From positions 3,844,001 through 3,908,000 of the forward strand of contig NZ_CP071060.1 in the NCBI RefSeq assembly GCF_017161445.1: a stretch of 64,000 nt of DNA. The letters run 5' to 3'. The notes beneath the pieces are model-generated. The model did no database searches and was not told where the DNA came from. It worked only from the letters and a program-made list of their open reading frames with translations. The number at the start of each line of letters is the position of its first letter. The stretch's first letter is position 1. The DNA is from Niveibacterium microcysteis. Its GTDB lineage: Bacteria; Pseudomonadota; Gammaproteobacteria; Burkholderiales; Rhodocyclaceae. The position numbers were made by a program, and so were the translations under genes. Of the stretch, positions 36,653 through 44,484 are shown piece after piece.

Positions 36653-37024
36653 ATGAAGACCACCCGTTCAATCCTCGCCGCGCTGCTGCTTGCGGTGAGT
36701 GGCGGCCATGCACTCGCGGCGGACGCCAAGCATGGCGCCGACGTGTTCGCGGAAAACTGCGCCGAGTGTCACAGCGTGAAGGAAGGCAAAAACAAGAAGG
36801 GGCCGTCGCTGTTCGGCGTGGTCGGCCGCAAGGCCGGCACCGTGCCCGACGTCGCCTACTCCGACGCGATGAAACAATCCGGCATCAGCTGGACGCCCGA
36901 CAAGATCGACGCCTACGTCACCGACCCGCGCAAGGCGGTGCCCGGCGGCAAGATGAAGTTCGACGGCCTGCCGAATGCGGCCGAGCGCGCCGACCTGATC
37001 GCTTACCTCTCCACGCTGCACTGA
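36653..37024 (+). CDS. Small periplasmic class I cytochrome c
   Basis: 123 residues: signal peptide ending near ALA (about 22), heme motif C-A-E-C-H (36-40), GPSLFGVVGRKAGTVPDVAYS as in mitochondrial-like cytochrome c2, and the axial Met in PGGKMKF (about 101). The start at 36653 has GGAG six nt upstream. It starts 15 nt after the porin-cytochrome stop and is a natural electron shuttle between the outer-membrane cytochrome and the inner-membrane cytochrome b. Confidence 0.93.
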   Translation: MKTTRSILAALLLAVSGGHALAADAKHGADVFAENCAECHSVKEGKNKKGPSLFGVVGRKAGTVPDVAYSDAMKQSGISWTPDKIDAYVTDPRKAVPGGKMKFDGLPNAAERADLIAYLSTLH

Positions 37025-37052
37025 GCTGAACCGATTGTAGCCAGACCGCGTT

Positions 37053-37077
37053 ACGCCGGGCCCCGCCCGGCGTTTTT
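37053..37077 (+). terminator. Intrinsic terminator of the cytochrome operon
   Basis: ACGCCGGGC (37053-37061), loop CCC, GCCCGGCGT (37065-37073), then a T run to 37077. Confidence 0.88.
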
Positions 37078-37106
37078 CATTGCACCACCGCTGCGACCCA
37101 GCGTGC

Positions 37107-37529
37107 TCAGCCGGCGTATTCAGCGTCGCTGACCTTCTCCATCCAGCTGACGACGCTACCCGCCTGCTGCTCCTGGATCGCGATGTGGCTCATGCCGGTG
37201 GTGGGCGCTGCGCCATGCCAGTGCTTCACGCCGGCCGGGATGCTCACCACGTCGCCAGGGCGGATCTCCTGCACCGGGCCGCCTGCCTGCTGCACGCGGC
37301 CGCAGCCGGCGGTGACGATCAGGATCTGCCCGAGCGGATGGGTGTGCCAGTCGGTTCGCGCGCCGGGCTCGAAGGTCACCAGCCCGCCCGAAGCGGCGGC
37401 CGGTGCGAGCGCCGCGAACAGCGGGTCGACGCGCACGCGGCCAGTGAACCAGTCGGCCGGCCCGGCGTAGGACGCCTGCGAGCCAGCGCGAGCTACGGTG
37501 ACGGCGGGGGGCATGTTGGTGTGTTCCAT
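37107..37529 (-). CDS. Cupin domain protein
   Basis: 140 residues. A single conserved beta-barrel cupin with metal-site motifs [10 protein letters not shown] and [13 protein letters not shown]. This small cupin type resembles annotated (R)-mandelonitrile lyase-like cupins and often travels with short-chain oxidoreductases and LysR regulators. AGGAAAAC lies ahead of the start at 37529. Last gene of the LysR-linked operon. The substrate is unknown. Confidence 0.85.
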   Translation of the reverse strand: MEHTNMPPAVTVARAGSQASYAGPADWFTGRVRVDPLFAALAPAAASGGLVTFEPGARTDWHTHPLGQILIVTAGCGRVQQAGGPVQEIRPGDVVSIPAGVKHWHGAAPTTGMSHIAIQEQQAGSVVSWMEKVSDAEYAG

Positions 37530-37580
37530 GGTGTTTTCCTTTCGTGGATCACGCGTTGCGTACTGCGCCACTCAGCCGCG

Positions 37581-39026
37581 TCAGGCGGACCGGGAGGCGG
37601 GTGTCGTGGAAGTCGCCGGCGCCGAGGGCCGCGCCGGGTCGAAACAGACGTAGCGGGCCGATACCAGCAGGGCAGTCAGCAGGAAGCCTGCCGCCGCCAG
37701 CAGCGCGAGCCCGGTGCGCTGCGCCATGCCGGCTGCGTCATGGACCGGCGCCCCCCCGCCGACGTTCGCGCCCGCATACACGACCACCAGCAGAGCCAGC
37801 CCCAGCGAGGCACCAAGCTGGTGGGCCACGTTCAGCAGGCCGGACGCAGCGCCCGCATGGCGACTATCGACACCGGCGACGCCGGCCATCGTCAGCGGTG
37901 CGAGCACGCCGCCCTGCCCCAGCCCGATCAGCAGCATCGGCCCGACCACGCCGCCGAGATAGGACATCCGCTGCGCAGTAAGGCCCAGCCACAGCAGGCC
38001 GAGCACGCACAGCGACAGGCCCGCGAGCAGCAAGCGCCGCGCACCGAAGCGGCGCGACAGCACCGGCACGGAGACCGAGGACAGGAACTGCGGCAAGGTC
38101 ACTGGCATGAAGGCCAGCCCCGCCTGCATCGGGCTGAAGTGCAGCGAGCCCTGCAGATACTGCGCGGTAAAGAACCAGAAGCCCGACATGCCGGCGAGGA
38201 ACAGCAGCCGCGCGGCATAGGCGCCGTTGCGCCGCCGGTTGGTGAGCAGGCTCAGCGGCAGCAGCGGCTGCTGCGCCCGCGTCTCGATCCAGAGAAAGCT
38301 CGCCAGCAACGCAAGACCCGCTGCGATGCTGGTTTGCGTCAGCATCGAAGCCCAGCCCGCCTCAGCCGCCTCGACGATGCCGAACACCAGCGCACCCATG
38401 CCCAGGGTGGAGCTCAGCGCGCCGGCAAGATCGAAGCGCCCCGCGTGGCGCGGCGTCTCGCGGATGTGACGCAGGCTGCCGGCGATGAGTGCGGCGCCGA
38501 TCGGCAGGTTGATGAAGAAGCCCGCGCGCCAGGAGACCAGGTCGGCCAGCACGCCGCCTAGCACCAAGCCCAGCGTCGCGCCGATGCCGGCCGCGGCGGC
38601 GTACCAGGCCAGTGCGCGGGAGCGCTCATGACCTTCCTCGAAATGCGTGGCGATCAGCGCCAGTGTGGAGGGCGCCAGCACCGCGGCACCGAAGCCTTGC
38701 ACCGCGCGGAAGGCGATCATCCAGGCCGGCGATTGCGCGGCGCCGATTGCCAGCGAGGCGAGCGTGAAGATCGCGAGCCCCGCGATGAACATGCGCCGCC
38801 GTCCGAGGATATCGCCAGCGCGTGCGCCAAGCAGCAGAAAGCCCCCGAAGGCGAGCGTGTAGGCATTCTGGATCCAGGACAGGCCGGCCGGCGTGAAACC
38901 CAGCGCCGCCTGAATCTTCGGCAGACCGGTCAGCACGATCGAGATGTCGATCACGATCATCAGGTAGCTCGCCATGATGATGGCGAGCACCGCGCCGCGA
39001 CGGATGGGGTGTGCCGTGTGCGTCAT
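37581..39026 (-). CDS. MFS drug:H+ antiporter, 14-helix DHA2 family
   Basis: 481 residues with about 14 hydrophobic helices. GFTPAGLSWIQNAYTLAFGG, LLGARAGDILGRRRMF (motif A) and AFRAVQGFGAAVLAPSTLAL are the family hallmarks. It is an exporter of toxic organics, start overlapping the upstream oxidoreductase stop by 4 nt (ATGA-type). Likely cleans up the compound that induces the LysR operon. Confidence 0.92.
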   Translation of the reverse strand: MTHTAHPIRRGAVLAIIMASYLMIVIDISIVLTGLPKIQAALGFTPAGLSWIQNAYTLAFGGFLLLGARAGDILGRRRMFIAGLAIFTLASLAIGAAQSPAWMIAFRAVQGFGAAVLAPSTLALIATHFEEGHERSRALAWYAAAAGIGATLGLVLGGVLADLVSWRAGFFINLPIGAALIAGSLRHIRETPRHAGRFDLAGALSSTLGMGALVFGIVEAAEAGWASMLTQTSIAAGLALLASFLWIETRAQQPLLPLSLLTNRRRNGAYAARLLFLAGMSGFWFFTAQYLQGSLHFSPMQAGLAFMPVTLPQFLSSVSVPVLSRRFGARRLLLAGLSLCVLGLLWLGLTAQRMSYLGGVVGPMLLIGLGQGGVLAPLTMAGVAGVDSRHAGAASGLLNVAHQLGASLGLALLVVVYAGANVGGGAPVHDAAGMAQRTGLALLAAAGFLLTALLVSARYVCFDPARPSAPATSTTPASRSA

Positions 39027-39607
39027 GCCGCGCTCACACCAAGGCTACGACGCACTTCCAGGCCCGGCGTCAGCGCGAGCTTCACGATCAGATCCGAAAG
39101 ACTCGCGAGCGAAACGTCGTGGCCGCGGAAGGGCTCAGCCTTCTGCGTGATCTGGTAGCTGACGCGCGTGTCGCGGGTGAACCAGCCCGGGCGCAGGATC
39201 GTGTAGTCCAGATCCGAGGCTTCGATCAGCGCCGCGGAATCGCGGTAGGGGTCCAGCACGCCGCGGTAGCGCTCGCCCGGCACTTCGCCGTAAATGCCCA
39301 TCGAACTCACGAAGATCAGCCGTTTCAGACCCACGGCCTGCATCGCGGCGATGATGTTGCGCGCCTGAGCGGCCATGTCGCCAGCAAGGTTGGCATACAC
39401 CACGTCCTGCCCCTGCATTGCCGCTTCGAGCGCGGCGCGGTCCAGCACATCGCCTTCGACGATGCGGACCCGCGCCGGGTCCGGGTTGGCAAGCCGCGCG
39501 GCACGGCGCAGGTAGAGCGTGAGCGCCACCTGCTCGTGCCGGAGCAGCACCGGGACCGTGTTGCGCGCGAGCTGGCCGTTTGCGCCGAGAACCAGAATCC
39601 GCGTCAC
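39023..39607 (-). CDS. NAD(P)-binding SDR-like oxidoreductase
   Basis: 194 residues, atypical short-chain dehydrogenase/NmrA-like fold. The nucleotide loop ILVLGANGQLARNTV is at the N-terminus. LIFVSSMGIYGEVPG replaces the usual YxxxK region. Located between the alcohol dehydrogenase (9 nt upstream) and the exporter. Confidence 0.87.
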   Translation of the reverse strand: MTRILVLGANGQLARNTVPVLLRHEQVALTLYLRRAARLANPDPARVRIVEGDVLDRAALEAAMQGQDVVYANLAGDMAAQARNIIAAMQAVGLKRLIFVSSMGIYGEVPGERYRGVLDPYRDSAALIEASDLDYTILRPGWFTRDTRVSYQITQKAEPFRGHDVSLASLSDLIVKLALTPGLEVRRSLGVSAA

Positions 39608-39616
39608 GCCCGTTCC

Positions 39617-40765
39617 TTACAGTGCAGCCTTGAGAATCTCGGCCAGCACGTCCTGCGTGTAGATCTCTGCCAGGCCGAACCACTGCGCATTGCCCTGCAG
39701 GTTGTCGAGAATCGCGGGCAGGTCGGCTGCAGTGATGCCCAACTGCGACAGGCGCGTCGGCGTGCCGATCTTGTCGAACCACTGCTCCAGCGCGGCGATG
39801 CCCTGCTCCGCCGTGGCGAGGCCAAACACCTGCTTGGCGAAACGCTCGAACTGCGACGGGTTGCGGCCGTGGTACCACTTCATCCAGGCCGGCATCACGA
39901 CCGACAGACCGGCTCCGTGCGGCACGTTGAACAGCGCCGACAGCGAGTGCTCGATCATGTGGTTCGGGTAGCCGAAGCCCGCGGTGCCGGCATAGGTGAC
40001 ACCGTTCAGAGCCAGCGTGGCGGCCCAGGCGAATTCGGCGCGGGCGTTGTAGTCCAGCGGATCGGCGAGCAGCGCATCGGTCGTTTCGATCACGGTGTTG
40101 ATCACCGATTCGACCAGGCGCGACTGGATCTTCGGCTGCACCGTGGCGGTGAAATAGCCCTCGATCGAGTGCGCGATGATGTCGGCGGCGGAATACACGA
40201 GGTAGTCGCGCGACACGGTCTGCATCAACGCCGGGTTAACGATCGACACCTTCGGGAAGGTGTGCGGCGACTGGATCGCGAACTTTTCCTTCGTCACCTC
40301 ATTGGTGACGACGGCGCCCGCGTTCATCTCGCTGCCCGTCGCAGCCAACGTGAGCACTGCGAACACCGGCAGCGCCGCTTCCACCGGCGCCTTGCGCAGG
40401 AACAGGTCCCACACGTCACCCTGGTACAGCGTGCCGGCCGCGATCGCCTTGGAACTATCGAGCACTGAGCCGCCGCCGACCGCGAGAACGGCCTCGACCT
40501 TGTGCTCGCGCGCCACGGTGATCGCTTCACGCACCTTCGACAGCAAGGGGTTGCTGACGATGCCGCCGCACTCGACGAAAGCGATGCCGTGCTTGTCCAG
40601 ACTCTTGCTGATCGTTGCGAACAGGCCGTCGCGCTTGATCCGCTCGCTGCCGTAGGTCAGCAGCACCTTCTTGATGCCGTGCTCGGCCAGGATCTGCCCG
40701 GCGAGCTGTTCCTTGCCCTTGCCGAATTCAATGCGCGTCGGGTTGTAGAAGCTGAAGTTGTCCAT
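39617..40765 (-). CDS. Iron-containing alcohol dehydrogenase (YqhD/BDH-like)
   Basis: 382 residues. FSFYNPTRIEFGKGKEQ at the N-terminus, AVGGGSVLDSSKAIAAG (nucleotide site) and the metal-ligand histidines in DIIAHSIEGYF, NHMIEHSLSALFNVPHGAGL and WYHGRNP define group III alcohol dehydrogenases of the NADPH-dependent aldehyde reductase type. A perfect AAGGAG lies before the start at 40765. First gene of the operon, divergent from the LysR gene; probably an aldehyde detoxification enzyme. Confidence 0.93.
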   Translation of the reverse strand: MDNFSFYNPTRIEFGKGKEQLAGQILAEHGIKKVLLTYGSERIKRDGLFATISKSLDKHGIAFVECGGIVSNPLLSKVREAITVAREHKVEAVLAVGGGSVLDSSKAIAAGTLYQGDVWDLFLRKAPVEAALPVFAVLTLAATGSEMNAGAVVTNEVTKEKFAIQSPHTFPKVSIVNPALMQTVSRDYLVYSAADIIAHSIEGYFTATVQPKIQSRLVESVINTVIETTDALLADPLDYNARAEFAWAATLALNGVTYAGTAGFGYPNHMIEHSLSALFNVPHGAGLSVVMPAWMKWYHGRNPSQFERFAKQVFGLATAEQGIAALEQWFDKIGTPTRLSQLGITAADLPAILDNLQGNAQWFGLAEIYTQDVLAEILKAAL

Positions 40766-40861
40766 CGAGATCTCCTTGAGGGGGCGCACGCGGGTTGCAT
40801 GCCGATGGGACGAACTTTAGTCAGCCGATAAACATCAAACTAGACGCAAGAGCGTTGAATG

Positions 40862-40884
40862 ATTTACAACCTATAGATGTAAAT
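40862..40884. promoter_or_regulatory. LysR-type operator candidate
   Basis: ATTTACA (40862-40868), nine bases, TGTAAAT (40878-40884): a perfect inverted repeat containing a T-N11-A core, in the 139-nt gap between adh and the divergent lysR gene, 21 nt before the lysR start. Fits autorepression plus activation of adh. Confidence 0.7.
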
Positions 40885-40904
40885 GCATTGAGCGGGGGTC
40901 ACAT

Positions 40905-41873
40905 ATGTCCATCAACGAACTGCGCTCGATTACGACTTTCGTGCGCACGGCCGAGCTGGGTAGCCTGAGCCGCGCAGCCGAGGCGCAGCAGATCTCGCCG
41001 CAAGCGGCGAGCAAGGCGCTGGGGCAGCTGGAGGCCTACCTGGGCGTGCGGCTGTTCCATCGCACCACGCGCAGCATGTCGCTGACCGAGGAAGGCCAGC
41101 GTTTCCTCGAAGCTGCGCGCCCCTCGCTGATCGGCCTGCAGCAAGCCTTGTACGGCGCACGCCAGACCCGCGAGGAGATCGCCGGGCCGCTGCGCATCGT
41201 CGGCCCGCGCTCGGTGCTGCAGCCGGTGATCAGCCCGGTGCTGGAAGAATATTGCCGGCTCTACCCGGAAGTGCAGCCCGACGTGCAGCTCGACGACCGC
41301 ATCGGCAACTGGGTGGAAGACCGCGTCGATGTCGGCTTCCGCATCGGATCTTCGCCGCAGGAAGGGCTGATCGCGCGCCGCCTGTTCCCGCTGCAGCTGA
41401 TCATCTGCGCCGCGCCGACCTACCTGCGCAAGCATGGTCTGCCGGAAAGCCATCCGGCGCTCAACGGTCACCGCTGCAGTGTGTTCCGCCATCCGGGCAA
41501 CGGTCGTCTGGTGCCCTGGCACATAAAGCTCGGCGACGCAGTCCAGGAATGTCCGGTGCCGCCCTCCTTCTGCACCAACGACGAGATCCTCGAATTGCGC
41601 ACCGTGCTCGCCGGAGAAGTCATCGGCCAGCTCGCCGCGCCCACCGCCGCGCCGCATATCCGCGCCGGACGCCTGGTGCCCCTGCTGGTGGACAACGTGG
41701 CCGACGCCTACAGCCTGTTCCTTTACTACGGCAGCCGCACCGCCCAACCCGCGCGCGTGCGCCGCTTCATCGACCTGGTCGTCGATCGCCTGACCGACAG
41801 CACGGAATTCGTGCTCAGCCGCGAGGAACTCGCCAGCGCACAGACGCGATGGGTTGCCGGAAGTGTGAGATGA
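40905..41873 (+). CDS. LysR-family transcriptional regulator
   Basis: 322 residues. N-terminal HTH: ELRSITTFVRTAELGSLSRAAEAQQISPQAASKAL, typical LysR, then VRLFHRTTRSMSLTEEG. The effector domain follows. Divergent from the adh-oxidoreductase-exporter-cupin operon, which it probably controls through the palindrome in between. The inducer may be an aldehyde or aromatic compound (inference). Confidence 0.94.
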   Translation: MSINELRSITTFVRTAELGSLSRAAEAQQISPQAASKALGQLEAYLGVRLFHRTTRSMSLTEEGQRFLEAARPSLIGLQQALYGARQTREEIAGPLRIVGPRSVLQPVISPVLEEYCRLYPEVQPDVQLDDRIGNWVEDRVDVGFRIGSSPQEGLIARRLFPLQLIICAAPTYLRKHGLPESHPALNGHRCSVFRHPGNGRLVPWHIKLGDAVQECPVPPSFCTNDEILELRTVLAGEVIGQLAAPTAAPHIRAGRLVPLLVDNVADAYSLFLYYGSRTAQPARVRRFIDLVVDRLTDSTEFVLSREELASAQTRWVAGSVR

Positions 41874-41895
41874 AGGCGTTTCAGACCCAGAAATG

Positions 41896-41924
41896 AAAAC
41901 GCCCAACCGGTAAGGGTTGGGCGT
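41896..41924 (-). terminator. Terminator of tRNA-Phe
   Basis: ACGCCCAACC (41899-41908) and GGTTGGGCGT (41915-41924) form a 10-bp stem; the A run at 41896-41899 gives the T tract on the minus strand. It begins 8 nt after the tRNA. Confidence 0.85.
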
Positions 41925-41931
41925 CTGAATC

Positions 41932-42007
41932 TGGTGGCCAGAGGCGGAATCGAACCACCGACACGCGGATTTTCAATCCGCTGCTCTACCAACTGAGCTA
42001 TCTGGCC
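41932..42007 (-). tRNA. tRNA-Phe (GAA)
   Basis: 76 nt on the minus strand. It starts GGCCAGATAGCTCAG with acceptor stem GGCCAGA/TCTGGCC, anticodon stem CGGAT/ATCCG around a TTGAAAA loop (anticodon GAA), T-loop GGTTCGATTCC, and an encoded CCA end. All arms pair by eye. The gene is single, not in an array. Confidence 0.97.
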
Positions 42008-42086
42008 GAAGAGCTAAGCATTTTAGCTGAGATATTCGGAAAGTCAAACACTTCGTGATTTTGGGGCGGCCCGCCGGCTCGTGACC

Positions 42087-42113
42087 AAAAAAACGCCCCT
42101 CCGCAGAGGGGCG
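42087..42113 (-). terminator. Terminator of the actP unit
   Basis: CGCCCCTC (42094-42101), loop CGCA, GAGGGGCG (42106-42113), with a seven-A run at 42087-42093 that gives U's on the minus transcript. It lies 27 nt past the symporter stop. Confidence 0.9.
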
Positions 42114-42139
42114 AGAGATGGAGTGACACTAACTGTGTT

Positions 42140-44044
42140 CTAGTGCGCAACTGCCTTCGCGGCAAGGATGCCGGTGTTCTGGCGCACGTAGAGTTCGTCC
42201 CACATGTCCTCGGCGCGCTTGTCGCGGTAGAGCAGCGAGCCAAGAATCACAGCGAGGAAGCCGAGCGGAATCGAGATCAGGCCCGGGTTCTTCAACTCGA
42301 ACAGCGGCTTTTCGAGACCGACGATCGAGGTCTCCTGACCTTCGACTTTCTTGAGGTCGTCGTTGGCCTTCTTCACCGCCTTGTCGAGCGCAGCCGTCTG
42401 CTTCGTAGCCTTGGCGGTGGAAGCCTCGTCAGCGGCGGCGACAAGCTTGGCGATCGCCGCACGCTTCTCGGCCTCACCGTCGAGCACCTTTTGCGCAGCG
42501 GCGCGCACGGCCTTCGGGTAGGTCATGTTCGGCGAGACCATCACGAGGCCGATCGCGGTGATCGTGCCGATGATCATGCCCGCCACAATTCCGCCGGTGT
42601 TGCAGCGCTTCCAGTACAGCGTCAGCAGCACGCACGGGAAGTTGGCCGAGGCGGCCACGGCGAAGGCGAGCGCAACCAGGTGGGCAACGTTCTGGCCCTT
42701 GGCGGCGATACCGATCACGATGGCCAGTGCGCCGACGAACACGGTAGCGATGCGCGCTGCGCGCACTTGCTCTGCCTGGCTGGCGTGACCACCCTTGACG
42801 ACGCCGACGTACAAGTCATGCGCCACCGCAGAGGCCGCCGCGAGCACCAGGCCGGCAACCACCGCCACGATGGTGGCGAACGCGACCGCAGCCACAAAGG
42901 CCAGCATGAAGTTGCCGAGGAAACTGTTGCCGCCACCACCGACGAACTGCGCGAGCAGCGGTGCCGCCATGTTGCCGCCGGCATCGACCGCCTTGATGCC
43001 TTCCGGGCCAACCTTGATCGCGGAGCCCATGCCGAGGAAGATCGTCAGCACATAGAAGCCGCCGATGATCGCCATCGCCCAGATCACCGACTTGCGTGCC
43101 TCTTTCGCCGTCGGTACGGTGAAGAAGCGCATCAGGATGTGCGGCAGGCCGGCGGTACCGAAGACCAGCGCGATGCCGAGCGAGATCTGATCGATTGGCG
43201 CCTTGAAATAGAGGCCCGGCTCGAGGAAGCGTTGGCCCAGTTCAGCCGGCGACATGTTCTTCGCCGGATCGCCGAGCAGCGCGGCAACCTGCGCCTGCAC
43301 CTTCGGATCCGCTACGACGGCATCGAGGAAGCCCGGCAGGCTGAAGCCGTACGGCGCCCACACGAAGGCCACCAGCACCAGCGATGCACATACCAGCAGC
43401 ACCGCCTTGATGATCTGCACGTAGGTGGTTGCGACCATGCCGCCAAACAGCACATAGGCCAGCATCAGTACGCCAACGGTGATCACCGACACTTCGTAGT
43501 CGATACCGATCAGCGTCTTCACCAGCACACCGCCGCCGACCATCTGCGCGGTGAGGTAGAAGGTCGATACGGTGATGACCGAGATCGCGCCAACCACGCG
43601 CGTCTTCTTCGGATCGTTGCGGTAGGCGAGGATGTCAGCGAGCGTGTACTTGCCGATGTTGCGGCACGGCTCTGCGATCACCAGCAATACGGTGATGTAG
43701 GCCACCAGCCAGCCGACCGAGTACATGAAACCATCGTAGCCATAAAGGCTGATGAGACCCGCGATGCCAAGGAAGGATGCGGCGGACAGATAGTCACCGG
43801 CGATCGCCCAGCCGTTCTGCAGGCCCGAGACGCCGCCACCCGCGGTGTAGAAGTCCGACGCGGAGTGCACCCGCTTCGACGCTACGTAGGTCACGAACAT
43901 CGTCAGCGCGATGATCGCCGCGAAAACGAGGAAGGTCAGCCAGCGCCATTCAGGCGCGACAGCACCCTGCGCGAGCGCAGGGCCGGCGGCCAGGACTGCG
44001 GCGAGACCGAGCGCACCCGGTAGAAGTTTGCTGCGCAATTCCAT
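42140..44044 (-). CDS. actP: ActP-like sodium:solute symporter with internal coiled coil
   Basis: 634 residues, SSS family. After a signal-like start, VASKRVHSASDFYTAGGGVSGLQNGWAIAGDYLSAASFLG is the SSS core and about 13 helices follow. Similar to acetate/short-chain carboxylate permease ActP. Between the last helices, roughly residues 510-580 form an Ala/Lys/Glu-rich hydrophilic stretch (for example EKRAAIAKLVAAADEAST) with coiled-coil character, making it longer than E. coli ActP (about 550). Encoded 3 nt after the DUF485 gene, the usual yjcH-actP pair. Confidence 0.9.
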   Translation of the reverse strand: MELRSKLLPGALGLAAVLAAGPALAQGAVAPEWRWLTFLVFAAIIALTMFVTYVASKRVHSASDFYTAGGGVSGLQNGWAIAGDYLSAASFLGIAGLISLYGYDGFMYSVGWLVAYITVLLVIAEPCRNIGKYTLADILAYRNDPKKTRVVGAISVITVSTFYLTAQMVGGGVLVKTLIGIDYEVSVITVGVLMLAYVLFGGMVATTYVQIIKAVLLVCASLVLVAFVWAPYGFSLPGFLDAVVADPKVQAQVAALLGDPAKNMSPAELGQRFLEPGLYFKAPIDQISLGIALVFGTAGLPHILMRFFTVPTAKEARKSVIWAMAIIGGFYVLTIFLGMGSAIKVGPEGIKAVDAGGNMAAPLLAQFVGGGGNSFLGNFMLAFVAAVAFATIVAVVAGLVLAAASAVAHDLYVGVVKGGHASQAEQVRAARIATVFVGALAIVIGIAAKGQNVAHLVALAFAVAASANFPCVLLTLYWKRCNTGGIVAGMIIGTITAIGLVMVSPNMTYPKAVRAAAQKVLDGEAEKRAAIAKLVAAADEASTAKATKQTAALDKAVKKANDDLKKVEGQETSIVGLEKPLFELKNPGLISIPLGFLAVILGSLLYRDKRAEDMWDELYVRQNTGILAAKAVAH

Positions 44045-44047
44045 GGT

Positions 44048-44368
44048 TCAGCCCCCGATCCGTTCTGCTTCACGCACGAGCTCTTCCGCCATCGCGTCGA
44101 ACTCGGTGTTGGCCTTCTTCGAGTAGTAGAAGGCGATGGTCCAGGCGACGATGAATTCCGACAGCGCGAACAGCAAGCCGACGTTCACCGGCCCGAAGAC
44201 CTTGATCTTGTAGACATCCTGGAAATACGCTGCACCGATCGGCAGCAGGAAGTAGTACACGACCGAGAAGATCATCAACCCCATCAGGAATGACGTCTTT
44301 TTGGCGTGCAGTCGCTGGAACCGCGGGTCGGCGTCGATCGCCGCCCAGTTGATCGCCTTGCTGCTCAT
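44048..44368 (-). CDS. yjcH: DUF485 small membrane protein (YjcH-like)
   Basis: 106 residues, two transmembrane helices (about 28-50 and 60-85) with the DUF485 features FQRLHAKKTSFLMGLMIFS and SEFIVAWTIAFYYSKKANTEFD. It is the usual partner of ActP-type symporters, probably an accessory subunit. First gene of the unit, preceded by the four-copy 11-bp repeat. Confidence 0.92.
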   Translation of the reverse strand: MSSKAINWAAIDADPRFQRLHAKKTSFLMGLMIFSVVYYFLLPIGAAYFQDVYKIKVFGPVNVGLLFALSEFIVAWTIAFYYSKKANTEFDAMAEELVREAERIGG

Positions 44369-44428
44369 TGCCCCTCCTCCTTTTATTCGCGCTTGTCACA
44401 GCGTGATGGCGGAGGTTAGGCGCCGAGC

Positions 44429-44468
44429 CTGACTCGGCGCTGACGGAGCGCTGACGGTTCGCTTACGG
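44429..44468. repeat. Four 11-bp-spaced direct repeats upstream of the yjcH-actP unit
   Basis: CTGACTC (44429), CTGACGG (44440), CTGACGG (44451) and CTTACGG (44462) begin at exact 11-bp steps. The region is 60-100 bp upstream of the yjcH start. One-turn periodic direct repeats are the usual layout of OmpR-family regulator sites. Confidence 0.7.
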
Positions 44469-44484
44469 CGTTGCTGCCGCCGCG

